Source: CAVYOD01 sp963770045
GTDB lineage: Bacteria > Acidobacteriota > Aminicenantia > Aminicenantales > CAVYOD01
Direction of reading: 5' to 3'
Assembly (NCBI GenBank): GCA_963770045.1
Contig: CAVYOD010000010.1
Span: forward strand, 1 to 64,000
DNA: 64,000 nt
The stretch's first letter is position 1, and the number at the start of each line of letters is the position of its first letter. Below are positions 18,088-27,306 of the stretch, piece by piece. The notes under the pieces are model-generated. The model ran no database searches, was not told the DNA's origin, and saw only the letters and a list, made by a program, of their open reading frames with translations. The position numbers and the translations under genes are program-made.

Positions 18088-19155
18088 ATGCCCAAATCAA
18101 AAAAGGCCCAGGCTGCTTATGAATGGATAAAAAAGTGGGGCATCGGCGATGAGCTCATCTCGAACGAGTCTTATGGCGAAGAAGAGATGCCCGTCCTGAA
18201 GGAACAGAAGATCTTGACGCTGGACAAGAAGCTCATCATCGAAGCGGCCATCACCGGATGGCAGCCCGTGAAATGGTGGCGGGAGAGGGGCGCCGAGAAA
18301 CTCCCGCCTGGTTCCAAAGGGGGAAAGACCTGCATCCAAGAGCAGGTCGACGCCATCATCGAATGCGTCAAGGCCGGGGCCGCCTGCATTCACATGCATC
18401 CCCGTCATCCCAGTGACGGCAAGGCCAGACTTCACGATTCGGCGCTGACCGCGGAGATCATCGATCGTGCCTACGAGGAGGTCGATTATATCCCCATGGA
18501 TCACTCTTTCAATCAAGATTTTCGAAAAGGGATTGTCTGGGATTATATCTCCGGCGCCGAGGAGGCACTCAAATTGGGCCGGGGCAATCGCTATGTCCAG
18601 ACTTCATTGGTCGTAACCCTCCCCGTCTTCACTGAAAAACATGCCATCGCCACCGATGAAGCGGCCGTGGAAGCCGTAAAATACTACGAAGCTCACAATA
18701 TCCGCCCTCATTTTTCGTGCGAGCCCTTTTATTTTTCCCAGCTCTATCGGAACCTCATTGAATCCGGGGTGGCCAAGACAAAGCCGTATCTCATCGCTCT
18801 CCAACTCGGAAAGCACCGCGATGATATGCAGTTTGCGGACCCCTGGTCGTACCTCAATGTGATCACCTGTATGGGGCTCGCGAGGTCGTACATCCCCGAG
18901 AAAGATATGGTCCTGGGTATCCATCCGGGCGGACGGAACTGGCTTCCTAGCAGTATCGTCGGTCTGCTCTATGGCGCCCAGTACATAAGGCTCGGCATCG
19001 AAGACATTTTCTTCCTCTGGCCGCACCGGGATGACATCCCCCAGAAGGTTTCTCAGACCGTGGAGATGATCAGGGACTTGTGCAAGATTATCGGCCGGGA
19101 AGTGGCAACAGTTGATGAGGCTAGAAAGATCATGAACATCAAGCGGACTTCATGA
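18088..19155 (+). CDS. Beta-keto acid cleavage enzyme (BKACE, formerly DUF849; Kce-like)
   Basis: A 355-residue TIM barrel preceded by AAGGAGG 7 bases upstream. Motifs are LIIEAAITGWQP (about 50-60), the zinc-binding CIHMHPRHP (His102, His104), DHSFNQD, RPHFSCEPFYFSQL and VLGIHPGGRN. BKACEs condense a beta-keto acid with acetyl-CoA and split it to acetoacetate and a new acyl-CoA; known substrates include 3-keto-5-aminohexanoate (lysine fermentation) and 3-dehydrocarnitine. The extra N-terminal about 45 residues are unlike Kce and may mark a subfamily. Its stop overlaps the ATG of the S45 gene by four bases (ATGA), so the two are translationally coupled. Confidence 0.88.
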   Translation: MPKSKKAQAAYEWIKKWGIGDELISNESYGEEEMPVLKEQKILTLDKKLIIEAAITGWQPVKWWRERGAEKLPPGSKGGKTCIQEQVDAIIECVKAGAACIHMHPRHPSDGKARLHDSALTAEIIDRAYEEVDYIPMDHSFNQDFRKGIVWDYISGAEEALKLGRGNRYVQTSLVVTLPVFTEKHAIATDEAAVEAVKYYEAHNIRPHFSCEPFYFSQLYRNLIESGVAKTKPYLIALQLGKHRDDMQFADPWSYLNVITCMGLARSYIPEKDMVLGIHPGGRNWLPSSIVGLLYGAQYIRLGIEDIFFLWPHRDDIPQKVSQTVEMIRDLCKIIGREVATVDEARKIMNIKRTS

Positions 19156-21399
19156 CCAAACGAACCTCCGGCAGGAATAGGACACGGCGTCGCGGCCCGG
19201 TTTATTCGGGTGGGCATTGTCGGTATTCTTCTCTTCGCTGTTTTGACCCGGGCTGGATCAGAAAATAAAAAAGAAGTGGGAAACGGGCGGGGTGGAACAA
19301 CTCGCACGCTCGGTGACGATCTATCGAGACACCTACGGCGTGCCTCATGTCTATGGCCCAAAGGACGAGAGCGTCGTTTTCGGGTATGCTTACGCTCGGG
19401 CCGAGGATGAATTTTTCAAGATCGAGCACCATTTTATCCGGGCCGTAGGCCGGCTTTCTGAATTGGAAGGAGAAAACGGGCTCGTCAACGATTATCTCGT
19501 CAAAGCCCTCGAAATCGAAAGGCTTTCGAAGGAGGAATATCAAAGATCCGATCCCAAAATCCGGGCGTTGTGCAACGCGTACACTGAAGGATTGAATTAT
19601 TTTCTGGCTAAGAATCCCAGAGTCAAACCCCGTCTCTTGATGAGGTTCGAACCCTGGTATGTCCTCGCCGGAGAACGATCCTTCTGGGATGGATATATCC
19701 TGACCAAGTCGGGCCTGGACCTGCAGGACGTCGCCTCGGTCATCGGAGAAGCTAAAGGAAAGCACGGCGGCCACTCAGTTCCGGCCTCCTTCGCTTCGGC
19801 CGAGCATCTGTTCGGGCCGACCTTCGGATGCAACACGTGGGCGATCAGTCCAAAGAAAAGCGCCTCCGGAAAGACCATGCTCCTGCTCGATCAGCACCAG
19901 CCTCTGGATGCCGATTACGAGGTCCATCTGCACAGCGATGAGGGCTGGAATTTTTCCGGGATCTCTTTTTACGGCTACGGGATCGTCCCCTTGATCGGGC
20001 ACAATGAACATCTGGGATGGGCGTTCACGGAAAATCAGGTTGATGGCGTCGACATCTATATCGAGTCCTTTGATAAAAAAGAGCGCGCCGCTGGCCTACC
20101 GCTATGGCAACGGACATAGGACGGCCACGGAATGGAATGAGACCGTTGCGGTCAAGACCGAGAAGGGAATCGAGAAACGGATATTGACTTTTCGCAAAAC
20201 GCACCACGGCCCTATCCTGGTCGAAAAGGATGGAAATCGATTATCTGTTCGGATTGCGAAAATTGAGGAAGGAGGCATTCTCGGGCAACTCTATGCCATG
20301 AACAAAGCAAGGGATCTCAAGGAGTTCAAACAGGCTCTGGCCCAAAACGCCCTCGTGAATCAGAATATTATCTACGCAGACGACCGGGACAACATTTTTT
20401 ATCTTTATAACGGGCTGATCCCGGTCAGAAATTCGGGTTTCGATTGGCTCAAACCTGTCGACGGCAGCAAGAAGGAGACGGAGTGGAAGGGCTATCACAC
20501 CTTGGAGGATCGTCCTCAAGTCCTGAACCCCGGGTCCGGCTTTGTCCAGAGCTGCAACAACATTCCCTTCACGACGACGATCGCTGATAATCCTGTCCCG
20601 TCAGGTTACCCTGATTATATGGTCGTCAACGAACAGGATGATCCTCGCTCTAAGTTGATTCGTCGGATTTTATCTTCCCATGAGAAATTCGATTATGGGG
20701 AATGGGAGCGCCTGCCCTTCGATACCTATGTTCTTCGGGCGGAAGAGGAAGTCCCGTTGATTCTTCAAGAATGGGAAGCCCTCGGGAAGAGCGACCCGGC
20801 CCGGGCCGAAAAACTCAGTGACGTCATCGGAGAGCTCGGCTCCTGGAACCGAAGAATCACAGTGGATTCTCTTGCCTCGACTCTGTTCGTCATCTGGTAT
20901 GGAGAGATGTATTTCAAAAAAGAGCAATCTTCAAGGAGAGAAGGTGCTAAGGATTCAGAAGCTGGAAGAGGTCGTCCAAAGCCTCGTGCGGGACTTCGGA
21001 TCGTGGCGGGTGGCTTACGGCGAGGTTTTTCGGCATCAGCGGAGGGATATCCGTTTTGAGCAACAATTCAGCGACGAGCGGATGAGTCTGCCCGTCTCGG
21101 GCGGCCCCGGTCCCGCAGGAATATTGTCAGCTTATTATGCCTGGCCTCTGAAGGGCCTGAAGCGGCGCTATGGTGTTTTTGGTCACAGCTATGTTTCCGT
21201 CGTCGAGTTCGGAGATAACCTCAGGGCCAAGTCGATTCTCGCCTTCGGCGAGAGCATGGACCCGCTCTCCCCGCATTATTTTGACCAGGCTCCTTACTAT
21301 GCGACGAACCAAATGAAACCTGCTTGGTTCAGCCTCTCCCAGATCCGGGAAAATCTCCGTGCCTCCTACCATCCCGGAGAAATACATTCTGAGGATTGA
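19152..21399 (+). CDS. S45 penicillin-acylase/AHL-acylase-family Ntn hydrolase with Cys at the nucleophile position (frameshifted)
   Basis: The proposed start is ATG 19152, overlapping the BKACE stop. A membrane/signal segment (RVGIVGILLFAVL) follows in another frame, then the alpha chain (VTIYRDTYGVPHVYG). The linker is removed before the beta chain at FG|CNTWAIS: the nucleophile codon is TGC (19829-19831), whereas classical members have Ser. NEHLGWAFTENQVDGVDIY, RKTHHGPIL, DDRDNIFYLYNG and SCNNIPFTT are typical beta-chain segments. Likely indels lie at about 19190, 19289-19292 (GGGG), 20075-20080 (A6) and 20925. It hydrolyses an N-acyl amide in the periplasm; the substrate is unknown but presumably feeds the adjacent pathway. 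Confidence 0.8.
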
Positions 21400-21423
21400 C
21401 TAAACGGGTTAAGACGTTATAAT
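21396..21423 (+). promoter_or_regulatory. Predicted strong sigma-70-type promoter for the MFS/S41/decarboxylase/MttB genes
   Basis: TTGACT (21396-21401), 16-nt spacer, consensus TATAAT (21418-21423). The -35 box overlaps the last codons of the S45 gene. Confidence 0.6.
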
Positions 21424-21472
21424 CGAGAGGATTTGCCTCAGATCCGCCGGCCGTTTGACGAAGGAATCACAG

Positions 21473-22816
21473 ATGACGAGATGGGCTGTTTTGCTCCTGG
21501 TCAGCATTGTTCTCGCCCTTAGCTTTTACACCTACGATTCTCTCTCGCCGATCAAAGAGACGATCCAGGTCCAGTTGAATTTCAGCTCGACCGACTACGG
21601 CCTGCTGGTCTCCGTTTATTCGATCCCCAACACGATCTTGTTCATGGTCATTTTGGGGGGCATATTTGCCGATCGCTTCGGCATCAGAAAAACCGGCCTG
21701 GCCTCCGCTCTCCTCTGCACCCTGGGCGGATTTATCACTGCCTACGGAGCCAGTCCGGCGTACGCCCAGCATGGATTCGGCTTCGCCTTGATGAATTCTT
21801 TTCTTCCCGGCTTTTCTCCTCCTTTGAAAATGATGATCCTGGGAAGGTTTCTCTTCGGACTGGGAGCCGAGACTCTGAACATCGTCATCCTCAAGATCCT
21901 CGTCAAGTGGTTCAAGGGGAGGAAGATGGCTCTGGCGTTCTCGATCATGACCATCATCGCCCGCATGGGCACGGCCGCTGTCTTGATCCTCTCGCCGGTC
22001 CTTGTCGAAACGAAGACCGGCTGGACAACCTCCCTGTGGGTCTCGGCCGCCGTCATGCTGGTCGGCTTTCTGCTCCTTGGGGCCTACATGTTCTATGATC
22101 GGAAGGTTGCGCCCTCTGTTGCACTGCCCGCCAGAAGAATTTAGCTCCAGGGACATCGTGGGTCTTCTCAAGAATAAATCCTTTATCTTCATCTGCCTCC
22201 TCTGCGTGGCTTTCTATTCTGCGTTTTTTCCTTTTTTGTCTTTTCTCCCTGATCTGCTCCACAACAAATTTCATCTCTCCCTCAGAATGAGCGGCGCCCT
22301 GAGCAGCCTCATGATCTGGGGGACGATTGTCTTCATCCCAATCGTTGGCTGGTTCGTCGATAAAAAGGGAAAAATCGCTTCGCTTCTTCTGTACGGCTCA
22401 GGGATGTTGTTTTTTTCCCACCTGATCTTATCCGTGACCAGGTTAACTCCCTATCTCTCGATCGTCATTTTGGGAGTGGCCTTCACGCTCGTTCCGGCGG
22501 CCTTGTGGCCGGCCGTACCCCGGGTCGTCGATGAAAAACGGGTCGGGACAGCTTATGGCATCATGACCTGGGTTCAGAGTCTCGGAATCCTGGTCTTTCC
22601 CTACCTCGCCGGCCGAATAACGGACCTCTCCAATAAAGGGATTACCTCCGAGATGCTCAAGCGGGGGAGGCTTCGCTCAATTACACAAATACCTCTTTGA
22701 TGTTTGCCGCCCTCGGCATCCTGGCTTTTCTGTTTGCCGTCTCTTTGAAAAGGGAAGATTCGAAAAAGGGCGGATACGGGCTTCAACTGCCGGAAAAAAC
22801 CGGCGACCGGAGATAA
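21473..22816 (+). CDS. Major facilitator superfamily transporter (two frameshifts)
   Basis: The start chosen is ATG 21473 (MTRWAVLLL), with AAGGA 8 bases upstream. Hydrophobic helices run throughout; the MFS loop signature appears as GGIFADRFGIRKTG (between helices 2 and 3) and as GWFVDKKGKIASLLLYG in the second half. One-base shifts at about 22136 and 22662 (GGGGG run) break the frame. After the second, the C-terminal helix (SLMFAALGILAFLFAV) and the tail to TAA 22814-22816 are recovered. Probably an inner-membrane importer or exporter for the locus substrate. The S41 gene starts 12 bases after the stop. Confidence 0.8.
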
Positions 22817-22828
22817 AAAGGAGAGCCC

Positions 22829-24277
22829 ATGGAATCGCCAAACGCTCGTCCGAAGATAACTGATCCGGAACTGAATTTCGAAGTCCTCTGGAAAATGTAT
22901 GACCGGAACTACGGAAGCTTCATCCCAAAACGCATAGACTGGGACCTCCTCTACCGCGCCTACCGGCCCAAAGTCACTCCCCGGACGACCGAAGACGAAT
23001 TGTTCGAGATCATGACTCGTCTCCTGGAGCACCTGAACGATAACCATGTCAAGCTCCAGTCCCGTCAGCCGCCGCGGTTTTTTCGATCCGGGATCTTGGG
23101 AAATCTCAATCGGGATCAAGAGGGACGTCACATCCCCATCGGCTACAACATCCCTGATTTCTCCCTGGAACTCGTCAAGCAGAAGTATCTTCAAGGAAAG
23201 TTTGAGGAGAGACTTCCCGGGTCAAAACTGGCGGCCTATTTCGGGGGAGACTTTCCGCTCTACCTGTTCGCCTGGATAACCGAAGATATCGGCTATTTTC
23301 ACATCCGCAATTTTGACGAGGAGGAAAAGACGGCCTTGATCGCCGACGAAGTCGTCTCCGAATTCCGCACGGCGAGAGGAATAATCCTCGATATCCGGGG
23401 CAACGGCGGCGGCTGGGACCCGGTGGCCAAGGCGATTGCGGATCGTTTCGCGGACCGTCGAAGGCTTTACATGGTGACCAGAATTCGAAACGGCCCCCGG
23501 CACGACGATTTTACGCCTCCCAGGTATTGGCACACCGAGCCCAAAGGCCCCCGGCAATTTACTAAGCCTATCGCTATGTTGACCCACCGCTGGACAATCA
23601 GCGCCGGGGATTGCATGGCCCTGGCCATGCGGGTGATGCCCCACGTGACAAACCTGGGCGAGGCCACCTCGGGCGCCTATTCCGATGAATACTGGGATCA
23701 ACTTCCCAACGGCTGGGACGTTTGTATCGCCAATAAGCTCTATCTGGACCACGAAGGACGGTGCTGGGAGGGGATGGGCACTCCCCCCGACATCCGGGTG
23801 ACCAATTCGAGGGAAGACATCCGGAGCGGCCGCGACAGAGTCCTGGAGGCCGCCGTAGACTTGATCCGGGCGGGCCCGACCAGGCTGGATGAGCAGGCGT
23901 CGAGTCTTCAGACTCGGGAATCCCTGGCGGATTCTCTGGAAAGAGCGGTGGGCGCTGTCGGTCTTGGTGAGGCGCTCAGGATGTACGCCGAGGCCAAGAA
24001 GGGAAATCCCGAAAACTACTATATCGATCGAGAAGAGATGGACATTCTCGGCCTCCGCTTTCTCTCCCGGAACAAAAACGAGGAGGCCCTCGCGGTCTTC
24101 AAGCTTAACTCCGAACAGCATCCCGAGGATTACCACGTCTACCTGAGTCTGGCCGAATTTTATGAGAGGAACGGCGAGATGAAGCTGGCCAGGTTCAATT
24201 TCCAAAAGTCCGCCGAGCTCAATCCTCAAAACCTCCCCGATGAGAGGAAGGATTTTAAAAGAAGTTCTGAGAGATAA
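22829..24277 (+). CDS. S41-family peptidase with C-terminal TPR-like region, no signal peptide
   Basis: A 482-residue protein with an AAAGGAG site. An N-terminal S41 cap (DELFEIMTRLLEHLNDNHVKL) is followed by the core: GYFHIRNF, GIILDIRGNGGGWD (oxyanion glycines), the catalytic Ser in HRWTISAGDCMALAMRVMP, and EGMGTPPDIRV. About 130 C-terminal residues contain tetratricopeptide-like helices (EEALAVFKLNSEQHPEDYHVYLSL in register). No export signal is visible, so it may act in the cytoplasm, unusual for tail-specific-type proteases but like tricorn. Member of the run with the MFS carrier upstream and the decarboxylase-like gene downstream. Confidence 0.82.
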   Translation: MESPNARPKITDPELNFEVLWKMYDRNYGSFIPKRIDWDLLYRAYRPKVTPRTTEDELFEIMTRLLEHLNDNHVKLQSRQPPRFFRSGILGNLNRDQEGRHIPIGYNIPDFSLELVKQKYLQGKFEERLPGSKLAAYFGGDFPLYLFAWITEDIGYFHIRNFDEEEKTALIADEVVSEFRTARGIILDIRGNGGGWDPVAKAIADRFADRRRLYMVTRIRNGPRHDDFTPPRYWHTEPKGPRQFTKPIAMLTHRWTISAGDCMALAMRVMPHVTNLGEATSGAYSDEYWDQLPNGWDVCIANKLYLDHEGRCWEGMGTPPDIRVTNSREDIRSGRDRVLEAAVDLIRAGPTRLDEQASSLQTRESLADSLERAVGAVGLGEALRMYAEAKKGNPENYYIDREEMDILGLRFLSRNKNEEALAVFKLNSEQHPEDYHVYLSLAEFYERNGEMKLARFNFQKSAELNPQNLPDERKDFKRSSER

Positions 24278-24322
24278 AGCCGCGCGAAAAAGCGCCGGCT
24301 CGCAAAAAAGGAGAGGAAAAAC

Positions 24323-25783
24323 ATGACGGGGCTTCAGAAAGGTCCGACTCCCGCGGAAGAACTGAGGGCGGTCCTGACTTCGACAGATCATTTGAGCCTG
24401 AATTCTTCGGCTGATCTCATGATCGAAGGCTGCGTCGCGCGCGATCTTCTGGCCAGCTACGGTTCCCCCCTGTATGTAATCTCGGAAGAGACATTGCGGA
24501 TGAACTACCGACGAATCCGAAGTGCTTTTGCGAGCGCCTGGCCTTCCTCGGTCACGATCCTTTATGCCATCAAAGCCAATAACAATCTGGCCGTTCGGGC
24601 CATCCTTCATCAGGAAGGCGCCGGAGGAGACTGTTTTGGAGAATCAGAGCTCACCGCGACCTTCCAAGGGGGAGCGGATTCAGAGAAAATTGTCTTGAAC
24701 GGGAGCAACAAGAGTGTTTCCCTGTTGAGAAAAGCAGTTGAGCTCGGCGTGATGATCAATATAGATGCCGAAGATGAAATAGGCCTGCTGGCCGACCTTG
24801 CCGCCGAACTTCAGACGACGGTTCGGACAATGATCCGCCTGAAGCTGAGTTCGCCGGGATATGCCTCCATTGCGCCGGATTATTTCGGCGGGCCAAATCT
24901 GGTCGAGTATGCGCGGCGGTCGAAATGGGGGTTTTCATTGGAGGCGGTGAAGAGGATTGTCCGTCGGATCCAGGAGAGCAAGGGGCTAGGGCTTCGGGGA
25001 TTTCACTTTCACATCGGGCGGGCCTCTCGGGACATCCTCTACTTTAAGCAATGGGCCGAAGCTTTTGCAGAAACGGTCATCGCGGTTCGCGGGGAGACCG
25101 GCTTTGCGCCGCAAATCCTGGACATCGGCGGAGGCTGGCCCAGAGAACGTGAACCCGAGTCTCGCTCCCTGGACCTTAATCCGACTCGGATCGAAGAGTA
25201 CGCGAAAGTGGTCGCTTCCCCCTTCCTCCAGGCTTTTGAAAAAGCGGGCCTGGGCCTCCCCGAGCTCTGGCTGGAACCGGGCCGGTACATCGTCGGAAAC
25301 GCGGTCGTTTTTCTGGCGACGACGGGTGCGATCAAGCGTGACCTCGGCCTGACCTGGGCGAACTTGGACGCGAGCACCAATAATCTGATGCGGATAGATA
25401 CAAGCGGCAGCGCCTATCATCTGTTTCCGGCGACAGCGATGGACCGGGAATCCACGGAAAGGGTGACGTTCGTTGGCGAGACCTGCATCGACTCCATCTT
25501 CTCGGCCGATCGGGTCGTGCCTTCGATCGGGCGGGGCGAACCCGTCGCTGTTCTCGATGCGGGAATGTATGCGGAGACAGGCTCCACCCAGCTCAACGGC
25601 GTCCCGCGTCCTGCGACCGTCCTGGTGAGCGGGAGTCACTCCGAGATTATCAAGCAGCGCGAGACCATAGCCGACGTCTTCTCCAAGCATCGAGTCCCAG
25701 AACGGCTCCGGGCTCCGCTGGCAAGTGCGGGCAAGATGATTTCGAATGCGGGAGCGCAGGGCGGAACCGGAAAAGAGGGGTAA
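24323..25783 (+). CDS. Fold-type III PLP decarboxylase (diaminopimelate/ornithine decarboxylase-like)
   Basis: A 486-residue protein preceded by AAGGAGAGG. Alanine-racemase-like barrel: the PLP lysine is in LYAIKANNN (Lys84); GFHFHIGRAS corresponds to the LysA HxHIGSQ segment; ILDIGGGWP binds phosphate; LEPGRYIVGN, GETCIDSIFSADR (the Cys of the second subunit's active site) and a C-terminal DAGMYAETGSTQLNG complete the domain. It differs from true LysA in the HIGRAS and CIDSIFSAD positions and has a 40-residue N-terminal extension, so its substrate is probably not meso-DAP. It ends 2 bases before the MttB homolog start, a coupling that suggests a shared substrate. Confidence 0.8.
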   Translation: MTGLQKGPTPAEELRAVLTSTDHLSLNSSADLMIEGCVARDLLASYGSPLYVISEETLRMNYRRIRSAFASAWPSSVTILYAIKANNNLAVRAILHQEGAGGDCFGESELTATFQGGADSEKIVLNGSNKSVSLLRKAVELGVMINIDAEDEIGLLADLAAELQTTVRTMIRLKLSSPGYASIAPDYFGGPNLVEYARRSKWGFSLEAVKRIVRRIQESKGLGLRGFHFHIGRASRDILYFKQWAEAFAETVIAVRGETGFAPQILDIGGGWPREREPESRSLDLNPTRIEEYAKVVASPFLQAFEKAGLGLPELWLEPGRYIVGNAVVFLATTGAIKRDLGLTWANLDASTNNLMRIDTSGSAYHLFPATAMDRESTERVTFVGETCIDSIFSADRVVPSIGRGEPVAVLDAGMYAETGSTQLNGVPRPATVLVSGSHSEIIKQRETIADVFSKHRVPERLRAPLASAGKMISNAGAQGGTGKEG

Positions 25784-25785
25784 GG

Positions 25786-27219
25786 ATGAGAGACAAACAC
25801 GGGTTGAATATTCCCAGGCTGAGCATTCTCTCGCCGGAGAAGCTGGAGCTCATTCATCTTTCGACTCTTGAAGTGTTGCGCAGGACAGGGATTCTGGTGA
25901 AAGAACCAAGGGCCCTGGAGATTCTCAAAAAGGCCGGCTGTTTGATAGATGGGGAAAGAGTCAGGATCCCGGCCCAGCTGGTGGAGTGGGCTTTGGAGAA
26001 AACGCCGCCTCGAGTCACCATGTGCGACCGGGCCGGAAGGCCGGCCATGTACCTGGAAAAAAACAATACCTATTTTGGGACGGGATCGGATACCCCGCAC
26101 ATCATAGATCTGGACACAGGGGGGAGGAGGAACACAGTCCTCGCGGACATTGAGAATGTTTCCAGGCTCGTGGACGGGCTGGAGGAGCTGAGTTTTGCCA
26201 TGTGCTCGGGGATCGCGAGCGACGTGAATCCGCAGGTATCAGATATCTACCACTTTGAGGCCATGGTGGGCAACACGGAAAAACCGATCGTATTCACGTC
26301 CTGGAGTCTGGAGAATCTTGAGGCCATTGTCGCGATGGCGGAAGAGGTGGCGGGAGGGGCCGAGACGCTGCGGATGAACCCCTTTATCGCCCTATACACC
26401 GAGCCGATCTCGCCGCTGACCCTGGCCAGGGAGTCCACCCAGAAATTGATGTATCTGGCCGAGAAGGGACTTCCCGTTGTCTTTGCGCCCGGTTTGATTA
26501 CTGGCGGCACCGGCCCCTCGACCCTCGCCGGTGGGATCATCCAGGCCAACGCAGAAGCGCTGGCCGGATTCGTGCTGGCCAACCTCGTCCGTCCCGGCAC
26601 TCCCTTGATCTATGGGGGGAGCGGCGAGCCCATGGATATGGCGGCGATGGTGATGAGCTATGCCGCGCCGGAATCGATGATGGTCGTCTCGGCCCTGACC
26701 GATCTGGCCAGATATTACAGGCTCCCTGTGTTCAGCTACGCCGGCTGTTCGGACTCAAACCTCTACGATCAGCAGGCCTCTCTGGAATCGGCCGTCTGGA
26801 TCTTGCTCTCCTCTCTCAGCGGGGGCAACCTCGTCCATGATGTGGGCTACATCAATAACGGCCTGACGACCTCGCTGGAGCAATTGGCCGTCTCGGACGA
26901 GGTCATCGGGATGGTGAGGCGGATCACGGGAGGCATCGAGGTCAACGAAGAGACGATGGCCCTGTCCTTGATCGAAGAGATTGGCCCCGGCGGCGAATAC
27001 TTGACGAGTGATCACACCCTCAAGCACTTCCGGGAGAATTGGTTCCCGCGGCTGATCTCGAGGCTTCCCTACGAGAAATGGGTTCAAGCCGGGAAAAAGG
27101 ATTTGGGGACAAGAGCCAAAGAGAGAGTCAAGCATGTTCTTGAGACCCACAGACCGCGACCTCTTGATGAAAGGTTGAAGGTTGAATTGAGAAAGATCGT
27201 GAGAGCAAAAGATAGATAA
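25786..27219 (+). CDS. MttB-family (non-pyrrolysine) methyltransferase homolog, copy 2
   Basis: 477 residues, same length as copy 1 (5168) and alignable to it without gaps, most residues identical. No in-frame amber codon; Asn stands at the pyrrolysine position (HDVGYINNGLTTS). The start codon is 2 bases after the decarboxylase-like gene, within GGTAAGGATG. Differences from copy 1 cluster in GLITGGTGPSTLAGG and GGSGEPMDMAAMVM, barrel loops likely to line the substrate pocket, so the copies may demethylate different amines. The corrinoid partner must be encoded elsewhere. Confidence 0.9.
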   Translation: MRDKHGLNIPRLSILSPEKLELIHLSTLEVLRRTGILVKEPRALEILKKAGCLIDGERVRIPAQLVEWALEKTPPRVTMCDRAGRPAMYLEKNNTYFGTGSDTPHIIDLDTGGRRNTVLADIENVSRLVDGLEELSFAMCSGIASDVNPQVSDIYHFEAMVGNTEKPIVFTSWSLENLEAIVAMAEEVAGGAETLRMNPFIALYTEPISPLTLARESTQKLMYLAEKGLPVVFAPGLITGGTGPSTLAGGIIQANAEALAGFVLANLVRPGTPLIYGGSGEPMDMAAMVMSYAAPESMMVVSALTDLARYYRLPVFSYAGCSDSNLYDQQASLESAVWILLSSLSGGNLVHDVGYINNGLTTSLEQLAVSDEVIGMVRRITGGIEVNEETMALSLIEEIGPGGEYLTSDHTLKHFRENWFPRLISRLPYEKWVQAGKKDLGTRAKERVKHVLETHRPRPLDERLKVELRKIVRAKDR

Positions 27220-27306
27220 TTCTCCACGGCGAGCTGCCTCCTTCCAAGGGAATCCGAGCCGTTTTGTCTAATTGGGTGTAGAATATTATTGGGAAGGAGA
27301 ATACTC

